A stretch of DNA of 20,653 nt, from assembly GCA_964357385.1 (NCBI GenBank), contig CAYHKW010000014.1, positions 1 to 20,653 of the forward strand, given 5' to 3'. This stretch comes from JAHFJA01 sp964357385. Its GTDB lineage: Bacteria > Patescibacteriota > Patescibacteriia > JACQRZ01. Positions 12,904-19,650 of this stretch are shown here, one piece after another. Below the pieces are notes generated by a model. The model worked only from the letters and a program-made list of their open reading frames with translations. It had not been told where the DNA came from and ran no database searches. How positions within the stretch are numbered: position 1 is the first letter of the stretch; each line of letters opens with the position of its first letter. The translations under genes and the position numbers were made by a program.

Positions 12904-15738
12904 CTACCGCTTCAAGACATTCTTCAAAAAGTGTCCCGTATAGCTTTCTTTGACTTTCACTACCTCTTCAGGTTTGCCGACAGCAATGATTTGTCCTCCC
13001 CCTTGTCCTCCTTCTGGACCCAAGTCGATGATGTAGTCGGCGGTTTTGATAACGTCGAGATTATGTTCGATTACCACCACCGTGTTGCCTTTTTCTACCA
13101 GGCGATTGAGAACAATCAATAATTTTTGAATATCTTCAAAGTGCAGCCCCGTTGTTGGTTCATCGAGATGATACATGGTGCGTCCGGTATCACGGCGTGA
13201 AAGTTCTGTGGCAAGTTTGATACGCTGTGCCTCTCCTCCTGAAAGTGTTGTAGAAGACTGACCGAGTTTGATATAGCTCAACCCAACATCATAGAGCGTT
13301 TGCATTTTATTTTTTATTCTTGGTACCGGGCGGAAAAAATCCAATGCTTCTTCGACCGTCATATCGAGTACATCGGCAATCGTCTTATCTTTATATTTCA
13401 CCGAAAGTGTTTCTTCGTTGTAGCGTTTGCCACCACAGACTTCACAAGGAATATATACATCAGGCAAAAAGTGCATTTCAATTTTGATCACGCCGTCCCC
13501 TTCACAATTACCGCATCGCCCGTCGGAAACATTGAAACTAAAACGGCCATCGCGGTATCCGCGTACGCGCGCTTCTTTTGTTGCAGCAAATAATTCACGG
13601 ATATAGGTAAACACGCCCGTATAGGTCGCGGGATTTGAACGCGGCGTTCGTCCGATCGGCGATTGGTCAATCGTGATTACTTTATCCAGCTGATCCAGAC
13701 CTTCAATACGGTCATGTTTTGCAGGCGCATCCACGGTTAAATCAAAATGACGAGATAATGCCGGATACAATGTTTCGTTGATAAGAGTACTTTTTCCGCT
13801 TCCTGACACGCCGGTAACACAACAAAATACCGAAAGCGGAATTTTTACATCAACGTTTTTGAGGTTATGGCCATGGGCATTTTTGATCGTCAAAAATCCT
13901 CGAGCAGGACGACGGCGTGCAGGCACTTCTATTTTCTTTTTTCCTGATAAATATTGCCCGGTAAGCGACTTATTATTTTTCTTAATTTGATCAAAGGTAC
14001 CTTGCGCTACAACAGCACCGCCATGAACACCGGCACCAGGACCAATGTCAATAATGTGGTCAGCGGCCGCCATCGTATCTTCGTCATGCTCAACAACAAT
14101 AACACTGTTTCCCAAATCACGCAGACCTTTGAGCGTATCAATTAACTTCCCATTATCGCGCTGATGGAGTCCGATCGACGGTTCATCGAGGATATACATG
14201 ACCCCGCGAAGTTCCGATCCGATCTGTGTTGCCAAATGGATGCGCTGCCACTCCCCGCCTGAAAGAGTTTTGGTGGTGCGGGCAAGAGAAAGATAATCAA
14301 GGCCAACGTTATTGAGAAACGACAACCGTGCTTTTATTTCCTTCACAATGCTTTCTGCAATTTTTTTCTGAGTGATGTCCAGTTCAAGAGCTGAGACAAA
14401 ATCAAACGCTTCACGAATAGAAAGATTAGTATAGGCAACAATATTTTTTCCTCCAACGAGAACTGCAAGACTTTCCTTTCGTAACCGCTTGCCATCACAC
14501 GTAGGGCAGGGTGTTTCACGCATGTATTTGCCGATAGCCGCACGCATCGCTTCTGAATCAGTTTGACGATATAGACGCTTTAATTGAGGGATAACCCCTT
14601 CAAACTTGCCGTAATGACGCTCTTCGGCCGCCTCTGTATCACCCCACAGAATGAGATTAATGATATCGCGAGAATATGATTTGAGTGGCGTCCATGGATC
14701 AAACTTGTAATACTCGGCCATACGTTCAATCTTGTCCCAGTGCACCGGAATAATTTTACTCCACGGAGCAATACCACCCTCCATAATCGAACGTGAAGTG
14801 AGCGGCATAATAAGCTCTTCATCAAATTCTTCGACCACACCAAGACCATGACACTCTGGACAGGCACCTTGAGGGGCGTTAAACGAAAACATGCGCGGCT
14901 GGAGTTCATCAAAGTTGAGACCACAGTCAATACAGGCCAAGTGCTGGCTATACATTTTTTCTTCATATTTCTTTCCGCCAACGTTATGTTGCGCTTCTGC
15001 TCGCTCAACCAACACAATCATAAATCCATTCCCCATTTTTAATGCTGACTCTACCGCTTCCTGCATGCGAGATTTTTCATCAGTGTCAGCATCAAGTCGA
15101 TCAATCACCACTTCGATGGTGTGACTGACATATCGTTTCAAAATAATGCTCTCGGTACCAAGATTGTAAAAAACACCATCAACACGAGCACGGCGAAAAC
15201 CCTGTTTTTTTAAGTCTTCAAAAAGGTAATCGTAGGTTCCTTTTCGTGCACGAACGAGGGGAGCAAGGATGCTGATCTGTGCACCATTGTAGTCTGAAAT
15301 AATAGACTTGCTGATGCTTTGCGCATCTTGTTTGCGAATCAATTTGCTGCACGAGTGACAGTGAGGAATACCGATGCGGGCATATAACAGACGGAGGTAG
15401 TCATAAATTTCGGTAACGGTTCCCACCGTCGAACGAGGGTTGGCTGACAATTTCTTTTGTTCAATCGCGATTGCGGGAGAAAGTCCCTTGATCGAATCGA
15501 CGTCCGGTTTATTCATGATACCCAAAAACTGTCGAGCATACGCCGACAAGCTTTCTACATAACGACGCTGACCTTCTGCATAGAGGGTATCAAACGCCAG
15601 CGAGGACTTACCACTTCCCGACAGTCCCGTAATCACCGTAAACGAGTTGATTGGGATATCAACGTCAATGTTTTTGAGGTTATGCTGACGCGCGCCTTTA
15701 ATTTGTATCAATTCCTGGTCCTTGGACATATATGCCAT
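12904..15738 (-). CDS. uvrA: Excinuclease ABC subunit A
   Basis: Damage-sensing ATPase of nucleotide excision repair; it loads UvrB onto lesions. The 944 residues match the family (about 940). Two ABC ATPase modules are complete: Walker A GLSGSGKSS at 38-46 and GVSGSGKST near 640; signatures LSGGEWQRI (near 494; Trp where Ala or Arg is common) and LSGGEAQRI (near 832), each followed by LDEP.....GLH. Zinc modules are visible as CHSC (near 129), CIDC with CPEC in the insertion region, and CGNC with CEVC near 740. The ATG at 15738 gives AYMSKDQELIQIKGARQHNLKNI; ATG 15729 is equally possible. It has its own promoter, separate from uvrB. The stop is TAG. Confidence 0.98.
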   Translation of the reverse strand: MAYMSKDQELIQIKGARQHNLKNIDVDIPINSFTVITGLSGSGKSSLAFDTLYAEGQRRYVESLSAYARQFLGIMNKPDVDSIKGLSPAIAIEQKKLSANPRSTVGTVTEIYDYLRLLYARIGIPHCHSCSKLIRKQDAQSISKSIISDYNGAQISILAPLVRARKGTYDYLFEDLKKQGFRRARVDGVFYNLGTESIILKRYVSHTIEVVIDRLDADTDEKSRMQEAVESALKMGNGFMIVLVERAEAQHNVGGKKYEEKMYSQHLACIDCGLNFDELQPRMFSFNAPQGACPECHGLGVVEEFDEELIMPLTSRSIMEGGIAPWSKIIPVHWDKIERMAEYYKFDPWTPLKSYSRDIINLILWGDTEAAEERHYGKFEGVIPQLKRLYRQTDSEAMRAAIGKYMRETPCPTCDGKRLRKESLAVLVGGKNIVAYTNLSIREAFDFVSALELDITQKKIAESIVKEIKARLSFLNNVGLDYLSLARTTKTLSGGEWQRIHLATQIGSELRGVMYILDEPSIGLHQRDNGKLIDTLKGLRDLGNSVIVVEHDEDTMAAADHIIDIGPGAGVHGGAVVAQGTFDQIKKNNKSLTGQYLSGKKKIEVPARRRPARGFLTIKNAHGHNLKNVDVKIPLSVFCCVTGVSGSGKSTLINETLYPALSRHFDLTVDAPAKHDRIEGLDQLDKVITIDQSPIGRTPRSNPATYTGVFTYIRELFAATKEARVRGYRDGRFSFNVSDGRCGNCEGDGVIKIEMHFLPDVYIPCEVCGGKRYNEETLSVKYKDKTIADVLDMTVEEALDFFRPVPRIKNKMQTLYDVGLSYIKLGQSSTTLSGGEAQRIKLATELSRRDTGRTMYHLDEPTTGLHFEDIQKLLIVLNRLVEKGNTVVVIEHNLDVIKTADYIIDLGPEGGQGGGQIIAVGKPEEVVKVKESYTGHFLKNVLKR

Positions 15739-15766
15739 TCTATCATCTGATCGAAAGAGTAGCGAG

Positions 15767-15775
15767 AGTGTAGCA
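15767..15775 (-). promoter_or_regulatory. Extended -10 promoter of uvrA
   Basis: Minus strand TGC-TACACT (15775-15767). The -35 at 17 nt (TTTTTC) is poor. The RNA start would be near 15760, about 22 nt before ATG 15738. No GAAC-N4-GTTC LexA-type box is seen nearby. Confidence 0.45.
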
Positions 15776-15785
15776 TGATTTCAGG

Positions 15786-15810
15786 AAAAGAAAAACCGTA
15801 AGCCGTTAGG
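15786..15810 (-). terminator. Possible weak terminator between the unknown anchored protein and uvrA
   Basis: Minus strand CCUAA-CGGC-UUA(C)GG forms a 5-bp stem with one bulged C, followed by UUUUUCUUUU. It sits just upstream of the uvrA promoter. Confidence 0.4.
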
Positions 15811-15827
15811 CTGAAGGTGCCAATGGT

Positions 15828-15843
15828 ACCCCTTGGAAGGGGT
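15828..15843. repeat. 7-bp inverted repeat downstream of the anchored-protein gene
   Basis: ACCCCTT-GG-AAGGGGT is a perfect inverted repeat. The T-rich flank lies on its plus-strand side (CGATTTCTTTTTCTT), so as a terminator it would stop plus-strand transcription; on the minus strand it may protect the 3' end. Confidence 0.5.
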
Positions 15844-15861
15844 CGATTTCTTTTTCTTAAA

Positions 15862-16527
15862 CTACTTCAAAAACGAAATCGAAAGCATCAACGCAACTTC
15901 GGCCGCTGAAAGCTGCACACGGGTCTCGTGGTTAGGGAACAAAACAATATGAATTGAGCCGTCAGCATGCTGGACAAGTATGGTAAACACCTTGCTGATA
16001 CCAACATCCGTAAACTTATAGGCCACTTCAGCGTCCAATTTGGTTTTCACCAAATCAGTCATCAAACCCTGTTTCTGGCGATCTTTGAGATACGCTTTCA
16101 AGTCAGCGTAGTCACCGAGCTGAGAAAGACTTGCATATCGATTGATCTGTACCTTCACTCCGCTGGCCGCATCACTTACTGACACAATACGGATATCATT
16201 CGTGATCGATGAGTCATCGATGGTTACTCCTGCTGGATAAGAAAACTGAACTTTTTTGTCTGCACTGATATACACCCCGCTTGTCGTTCTGACTGCAGGA
16301 GCTGGCTCTTCTCCCACTACGACTTGAGATGGCGGGGTCGGCATTGGTTTGACTGGCGTTTTTGTAGGCGCTTGCACCGTTGTTGGCGCATGTGCTACTG
16401 GTGAAGTGAGGACGTCGGTACTGCTTTTGTTATTCTGATACATATCATACCCGAGCGTAGCAGCAAATAATGCAAGGACAAATACGGTAACGATAATAAT
16501 AGCGGCTGACTTTTGATCTTGATTCAT
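15862..16527 (-). CDS. Membrane-anchored protein with Pro/Thr linker and extracytoplasmic domain, unknown function
   Basis: From ATG 16527 the product has 221 residues: a short polar start (NQDQKS), one hydrophobic helix (about 8-26, AAIIIVTVFVLALFAATLG), a flexible linker rich in Pro, Thr and Ala (about 40-75, with TPPSQVVVG), and a C-terminal alpha/beta domain (about 82-221) opening with GVYISADKKVQFSYPAGVTI. That opening resembles domains of the PsbP-like/Mog1 type that begin with a Y...D..FS.P.G pattern, but I cannot assign a family. There is no lipobox Cys. The frame is open to 16755 inside uvrB, but nothing supports a start there. It lies 40 nt after uvrB and has its own possible promoter. 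Confidence 0.75.
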   Translation of the reverse strand: MNQDQKSAAIIIVTVFVLALFAATLGYDMYQNNKSSTDVLTSPVAHAPTTVQAPTKTPVKPMPTPPSQVVVGEEPAPAVRTTSGVYISADKKVQFSYPAGVTIDDSSITNDIRIVSVSDAASGVKVQINRYASLSQLGDYADLKAYLKDRQKQGLMTDLVKTKLDAEVAYKFTDVGISKVFTILVQHADGSIHIVLFPNHETRVQLSAAEVALMLSISFLK

Positions 16528-16555
16528 ACGAAGAAGTTTTAATAAAGGTACTATT

Positions 16556-16564
16556 AGTATACCA
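16556..16564 (-). promoter_or_regulatory. Possible extended -10 promoter of the anchored-protein gene
   Basis: Minus strand TGG-TATACT (16564-16556) lies just past the uvrB stop, with an RNA start about 20 nt before ATG 16527. No good -35 is visible. Confidence 0.35.
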
Positions 16565-16567
16565 CGA

Positions 16568-18571
16568 TTATTTCTTTTTTCGTTGATATGTTTTTTTCTT
16601 GATCCCATCAAGACTGTAATCTGCTTGCATTGGTAGTCCTTCTTCTTTACGGATCTTATGCAACACATCGCGCAATTCAATCGCTTTTTCAAAATTAAGC
16701 AGCTCAACCGCTTCCTGAAGCTCTTGTTCAAGTTGCGCAATATATTTACCAACATCTTCTGCTTTCACATATACCTTGAATTCGTCAATCACCAAATCTT
16801 CTTTAATTTCTTTTTTAATTGATTGCGGTGTAATGCCATGTTTTTTGTTATGAGCAACCTGAATTGTTCGACGACGGGCGGTTTCATCCATTGCCTGTTT
16901 CATAGAGTCCGTCATGCGATCGGCATAAAGTATAACCTTTGCATCAACGTTACGAGCCGCACGACCAATCGTCTGGATAAGGCTGGTGGCATTACGCAAG
17001 AATCCTTCCTTGTCAGCATCTAAAATTGCAACGAGAGCTACTTCGGGCAAGTCTAAGCCTTCACGCAACAAGTTAATACCGACAAGAATATCAAAAACAC
17101 CAAGACGCAATTCTTTGAGAATTTTGGTGCGCTCAAGCGTATCAATTTCACTATGCAAATACCGTGCCTTAAAATTATGCTCAATAAGGTATTCTGTGAG
17201 ATCTTCGGCACTGCGTTTGGTGAGTGTAGTGATCAATACGCGATTGCCTTTTTCTATGGTGATATTGATTTCCTTTGCCAAGTCTGCCATTTGTCCTTTA
17301 ATAGGCCGCACCTCAACAGGAGGATCAATAAGCCCGGTCGGTCGAACTATCTGCTCAACTACTTGCGTAGAATGACTCAAATCATAGGGTCCTGGCGTTG
17401 CACTGACACAAATCGTATGCGCCATATATCGTTCAAATTCTGTAAACTTCAACGGACGATTGTCGAGTGCCGATGGAAGTCGAAATCCATAATCAACGAG
17501 CGTCTGTTTGCGCGTACGATCGCCTTGATACATACCACGCACCTGCGGGAGACTCACATGACTTTCATCAATACAAAGCAAGAAATCTTTTGAAAATGGA
17601 TTGAGCAAAAAGAAATCCAATAGCGTAAACGGCGGCTCCCCTTCTTTGCGTTTATCAAAATGGCGTGAATAATTCTCAATCCCCTTGCAAAATCCCAACT
17701 GTTCGATCATTTCAAGGTCATAGTTAGTACGCTGCTCCAAACGCTGACGTTCGACAATATCAAGACGAGGCGCTTCATAGGTAAGTTCATCGCGGATTGT
17801 TTGCAGTGCACCCTTACGCACTTCTTCAGGCACCATGAATGGACGCGCAGGAAAAATACTCATCGTGTCCAGAGTCTCGCGCACGGTAAACGTAATCGGC
17901 TCAATGATTTCCAGTTTCTCTATGTCATTACCATAAAACTGCACGCGATACATGTCCCCACCAAACCCCTGAAAAAAATCGACCGTATCCCCGCGCGCAC
18001 GAAATTTTCCTGGTCCTAAATCAATATCATTACGCTGATACAAAAGATCAATCAGTTGCTGTAAAAAATCCTTTCGCTTGATAGTCTGCCCCCTCTTTAT
18101 GCTCACTACATGCGACTTGAATTCATTCGGGTTTCCCAAACTGTAAATACAAGATACTGACGACACCACAATCACATCGGGGCGAGAAACCAATGCCGCC
18201 GTTGCTTCAATGCGCAATTGATCAATTTTTTCATTGATCTGCGTTTCTTTTGAAATATAGGTATCAGTCGAAGGCATATAACTCTCCGGCTGATAGTAGT
18301 CGTAGTATGAAACAAAATAGCAGACTTTGTTATTGGGAAAAAATTCCTTGAACTCGTTGTATAGCTGTGCCGCCAATGTCTTGTTGTGAGCAAGTACAAG
18401 CGTCGGCTTTTGGACGTTTTGAATGACATTAGCCACGGTGTATGTTTTTCCTGATCCAGTTACACCAAGAAGCGTCTGAATAGGATGCTTATCATATCCT
18501 TTTGTCAGCTGTTCAATTGCCTTTGGCTGATCGCCCGCTGGTTTGTAATCCGAAACAAGTTGAAATTTCAT
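16568..18571 (-). CDS. uvrB: Excinuclease ABC subunit B
   Basis: Helicase-like core of nucleotide excision repair; it verifies the lesion and recruits UvrC. The 667 residues match the family (660-680). Seen are Walker A GVTGSGKT at 36-43, the Tyr-rich DNA-clamping beta-hairpin YYDYYQPESYMPSTDTYI (about 90-107), helicase motif II as CIDESH (near 330), the conserved QTIGRAARN motif VI near 540, and a C-terminal UVR motif (about 620-655) that pairs with the one in UvrC. The start ATG (18571-18569) overlaps the stop of the preceding small basic gene as ATGA, so it is translationally coupled and shares that promoter. Confidence 0.98.
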   Translation of the reverse strand: MKFQLVSDYKPAGDQPKAIEQLTKGYDKHPIQTLLGVTGSGKTYTVANVIQNVQKPTLVLAHNKTLAAQLYNEFKEFFPNNKVCYFVSYYDYYQPESYMPSTDTYISKETQINEKIDQLRIEATAALVSRPDVIVVSSVSCIYSLGNPNEFKSHVVSIKRGQTIKRKDFLQQLIDLLYQRNDIDLGPGKFRARGDTVDFFQGFGGDMYRVQFYGNDIEKLEIIEPITFTVRETLDTMSIFPARPFMVPEEVRKGALQTIRDELTYEAPRLDIVERQRLEQRTNYDLEMIEQLGFCKGIENYSRHFDKRKEGEPPFTLLDFFLLNPFSKDFLLCIDESHVSLPQVRGMYQGDRTRKQTLVDYGFRLPSALDNRPLKFTEFERYMAHTICVSATPGPYDLSHSTQVVEQIVRPTGLIDPPVEVRPIKGQMADLAKEINITIEKGNRVLITTLTKRSAEDLTEYLIEHNFKARYLHSEIDTLERTKILKELRLGVFDILVGINLLREGLDLPEVALVAILDADKEGFLRNATSLIQTIGRAARNVDAKVILYADRMTDSMKQAMDETARRRTIQVAHNKKHGITPQSIKKEIKEDLVIDEFKVYVKAEDVGKYIAQLEQELQEAVELLNFEKAIELRDVLHKIRKEEGLPMQADYSLDGIKKKTYQRKKK

Positions 18572-18741
18572 ATGGCCTTTATCTTTGCTATGATGCGCTT
18601 TTTCACCCCTTTTGCAAGCCCTTGGTAGCCTTTATTTACAAGTGCACGCTTGAATTGTGCCGAAAAACTACCGCCTGTTACGGCCGTTTTTTTACGGCGT
18701 TCAACTTCTCGTCGTTCGGATTTGATCGGCAAGCGTTTCAT
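18568..18741 (-). CDS. 57-residue very basic small protein coupled to uvrB, unknown function
   Basis: A short gene easily missed by length cut-offs. It reads from ATG 18741 to TGA 18570-18568 and overlaps the uvrB start by 4 nt (ATGA), the same arrangement as atpF-atpH. The product has 11 Lys and 7 Arg against 3 Glu (net charge about +15), with a charged helix KSERREVERRKK (7-18), a GGSFSAQFKRALVNKGYQ centre (23-40) and a basic end KKRIIAKIK. It looks like a nucleic-acid- or ribosome-binding peptide; I recognise no family. A -10 element TACAAT lies 8 nt before the ATG, so this would be the first, near-leaderless gene of the uvrB operon. Alternatively it is a leader peptide whose translation sets uvrB levels. 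Confidence 0.65.
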   Translation of the reverse strand: MKRLPIKSERREVERRKKTAVTGGSFSAQFKRALVNKGYQGLAKGVKKRIIAKIKAI

Positions 18742-18749
18742 ACACGCTT

Positions 18750-18755
18750 ATTGTA
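18750..18755 (-). promoter_or_regulatory. -10 element of the small-protein/uvrB operon
   Basis: Minus strand TACAAT (18755-18750), five of six consensus bases, with its end 8 nt from the ATG at 18741. The RNA start would be at about 18743-18741, so the message would be leaderless. The -35 is weak. Confidence 0.5.
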
Positions 18756-18783
18756 TCGCACTTATGAAATGCGGGCGAATCTC

Positions 18784-18816
18784 AAAAAAGAAAAAAGGAT
18801 CCTTATTTAAGGATCC
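18784..18816 (-). terminator. Strong intrinsic terminator ending the structured RNA region
   Basis: Minus strand GGAUCCUU-AAAU-AAGGAUCC is a perfect 8-bp stem (18816-18809 with 18804-18797) followed by UUUUUUCUUUUUU. No protein gene lies within 600 nt upstream of it, which implies that a non-coding transcript ends here (or a very long xseB 3' end). Confidence 0.92.
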
Positions 18817-19388
18817 CGGAAACACTAAAATAAATGTATTTTAGAAGAAATCTACAATGTTATATCCGCCAGAAAATGTGGAAAGTGCACAGTTGGCTTG
18901 CACAAATCCACTTCTTCATGACGGCGTTCACAGGAGGTGACCAGCAAATGGAGGGAGAAGCATTCTTCTGCGTTGGTAATAGAACGAAGAATGCTTGAAA
19001 ATTTAATGAGGGTCATGTCTCATCGTTTTTTTAATGAGAAATGACCCCCGGAATCTTGTACTTAAACAAGGATTTTACTTCAGTAAAGAAGTGAAACGAC
19101 ATTAGTCGACATAAGGAAAATGAACACGATACACTGCGAATAGAGAGGGTTGCAATAACCAAGTAAAAGGGAAGGCCCTTTTCATCAACTACCCAATCGG
19201 GTTCATACCAAATGTTCTTGAAAAAGAACAAAAAACCAGAACTATTGTTCGACGATATTTATTCCACATCTACGGACTACAACTGATCAGAGACCAGAAG
19301 GACACACAGATAGACGGGAAACAATCCTATCAAATCGCATTTAGGAACAACCTAATGAACGCTAAATGAAAAAAGACCAACAATTCAC
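18784..19388 (-). ncRNA. Candidate large structured non-coding RNA, about 600 nt
   Basis: This is the only long gene-free stretch (18817-19426) in a densely packed window. It has a promoter at its 5' end, a strong terminator at its 3' end and a chain of hairpins. Plus-strand positions: 18825-18844 (8 bp, 4-nt loop); 18867-18926 (nested 4+5+5 bp); 18928-18940 (4 bp); 18958-18996 (10+4 bp, one bulge); 19010-19047 (7+5 bp around a 2x2 loop); 19055-19070 (5 bp); 19074-19087 (5 bp); 19097-19108 (4 bp); 19148-19160 (4 bp); 19165-19182 (7 bp, 4-nt loop); 19191-19202 (4 bp); 19213-19230 (7 bp, 4-nt loop); 19239-19250 (4 bp); 19338-19368 (7 bp) or alternative 19341-19355 (5 bp). No convincing coding frame is present. 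I see no conserved core of tmRNA, RNase P RNA, SRP RNA or 6S RNA, so the family is unknown. Confidence 0.65.
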
Positions 19389-19394
19389 CAATTG

Positions 19395-19423
19395 ATAGTA
19401 TCAACTCTTATATAATCGCGCAA
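19395..19423 (-). promoter_or_regulatory. Probable promoter of the structured RNA
   Basis: Minus strand: -35 TTGCGC (19423-19418), 17-nt spacer, -10 TACTAT (19400-19395) preceded by TGA (extended -10). It starts 4 nt past the xseB stop. The RNA start would be near 19388. Confidence 0.5.
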
Positions 19424-19426
19424 GCC

Positions 19427-19645
19427 CTAGTTATCCCCACCCTCAGAATCTTTAAACTTCCCCTTGATTTCCTTTACTTTATTCTCAACCACTGCCAACT
19501 GCTTTTTACAGTATTCAGCTAATTCCAAACCCCGTTCAAATTGTTTCAAACTTTCATCAAGATCAAGATCGCCTGACTCGAACCTCTGAACAATTGTTTC
19601 CAATTCTTCAAACGCGTCTTTGAATGTATCTTTTTTAGTTGCCAT
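19427..19645 (-). CDS. xseB: Exodeoxyribonuclease VII small subunit
   Basis: Small subunit of exonuclease VII; several copies bind each XseA and hold it in its active form. The 72 residues fit the family (70-85). The helical hairpin pattern is clear: FKDAFEELETIVQRFESGDLDLDESLKQFERGL, then ELAEYCKKQLAVVENKVKEI, including the ES-G-L-LDESL-FE-G motif at the turn. A lysine/glutamate/aspartate-rich tail follows. It starts 5 nt after the xseA stop in the usual xseA-xseB order and is the last protein gene before the structured RNA region. Confidence 0.96.
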   Translation of the reverse strand: MATKKDTFKDAFEELETIVQRFESGDLDLDESLKQFERGLELAEYCKKQLAVVENKVKEIKGKFKDSEGGDN

Positions 19646-19650
19646 AAAAA

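Noticed and set aside
16568..16755. Upstream extension of the anchored-protein frame into uvrB
   Set aside because: The extra residues are an out-of-frame reading of the uvrB end; the ATG at 16527 directly precedes a normal signal-anchor helix.
18932..18996. Plus-strand AGGAGG followed 10 nt later by an ATG opening a 16-residue peptide
   Set aside because: No plus-strand promoter is visible, the peptide ends inside the 18958-18996 hairpin, and the minus-strand promoter and terminator indicate the opposite orientation.
19031..19231. Minus-strand 66-codon frame inside the gene-free region
   Set aside because: It needs a TTG start with no promoter or ribosome site, and its composition (runs of Phe, Ser) does not look like a protein. 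The DNA folds into consecutive hairpins, which explains the stretch better.
19239..19250. GAAC-TATT-GTTC, matching the Gram-positive LexA/SOS box pattern
   Set aside because: It lies mid-way in the structured RNA, about 490 nt from the uvrB-operon promoter, and no such box is near the uvr promoters. A 4-bp hairpin or chance is enough to explain it.
18784..19388. tmRNA, RNase P RNA, SRP RNA or 6S RNA as identity of the structured region
   Set aside because: I looked for a T-arm with CCA end, the P4 core GAAAGTCC, the SRP GGAAG/GCAGC core and a long open bubble on both strands and found none. A covariance-model search is needed to be final.
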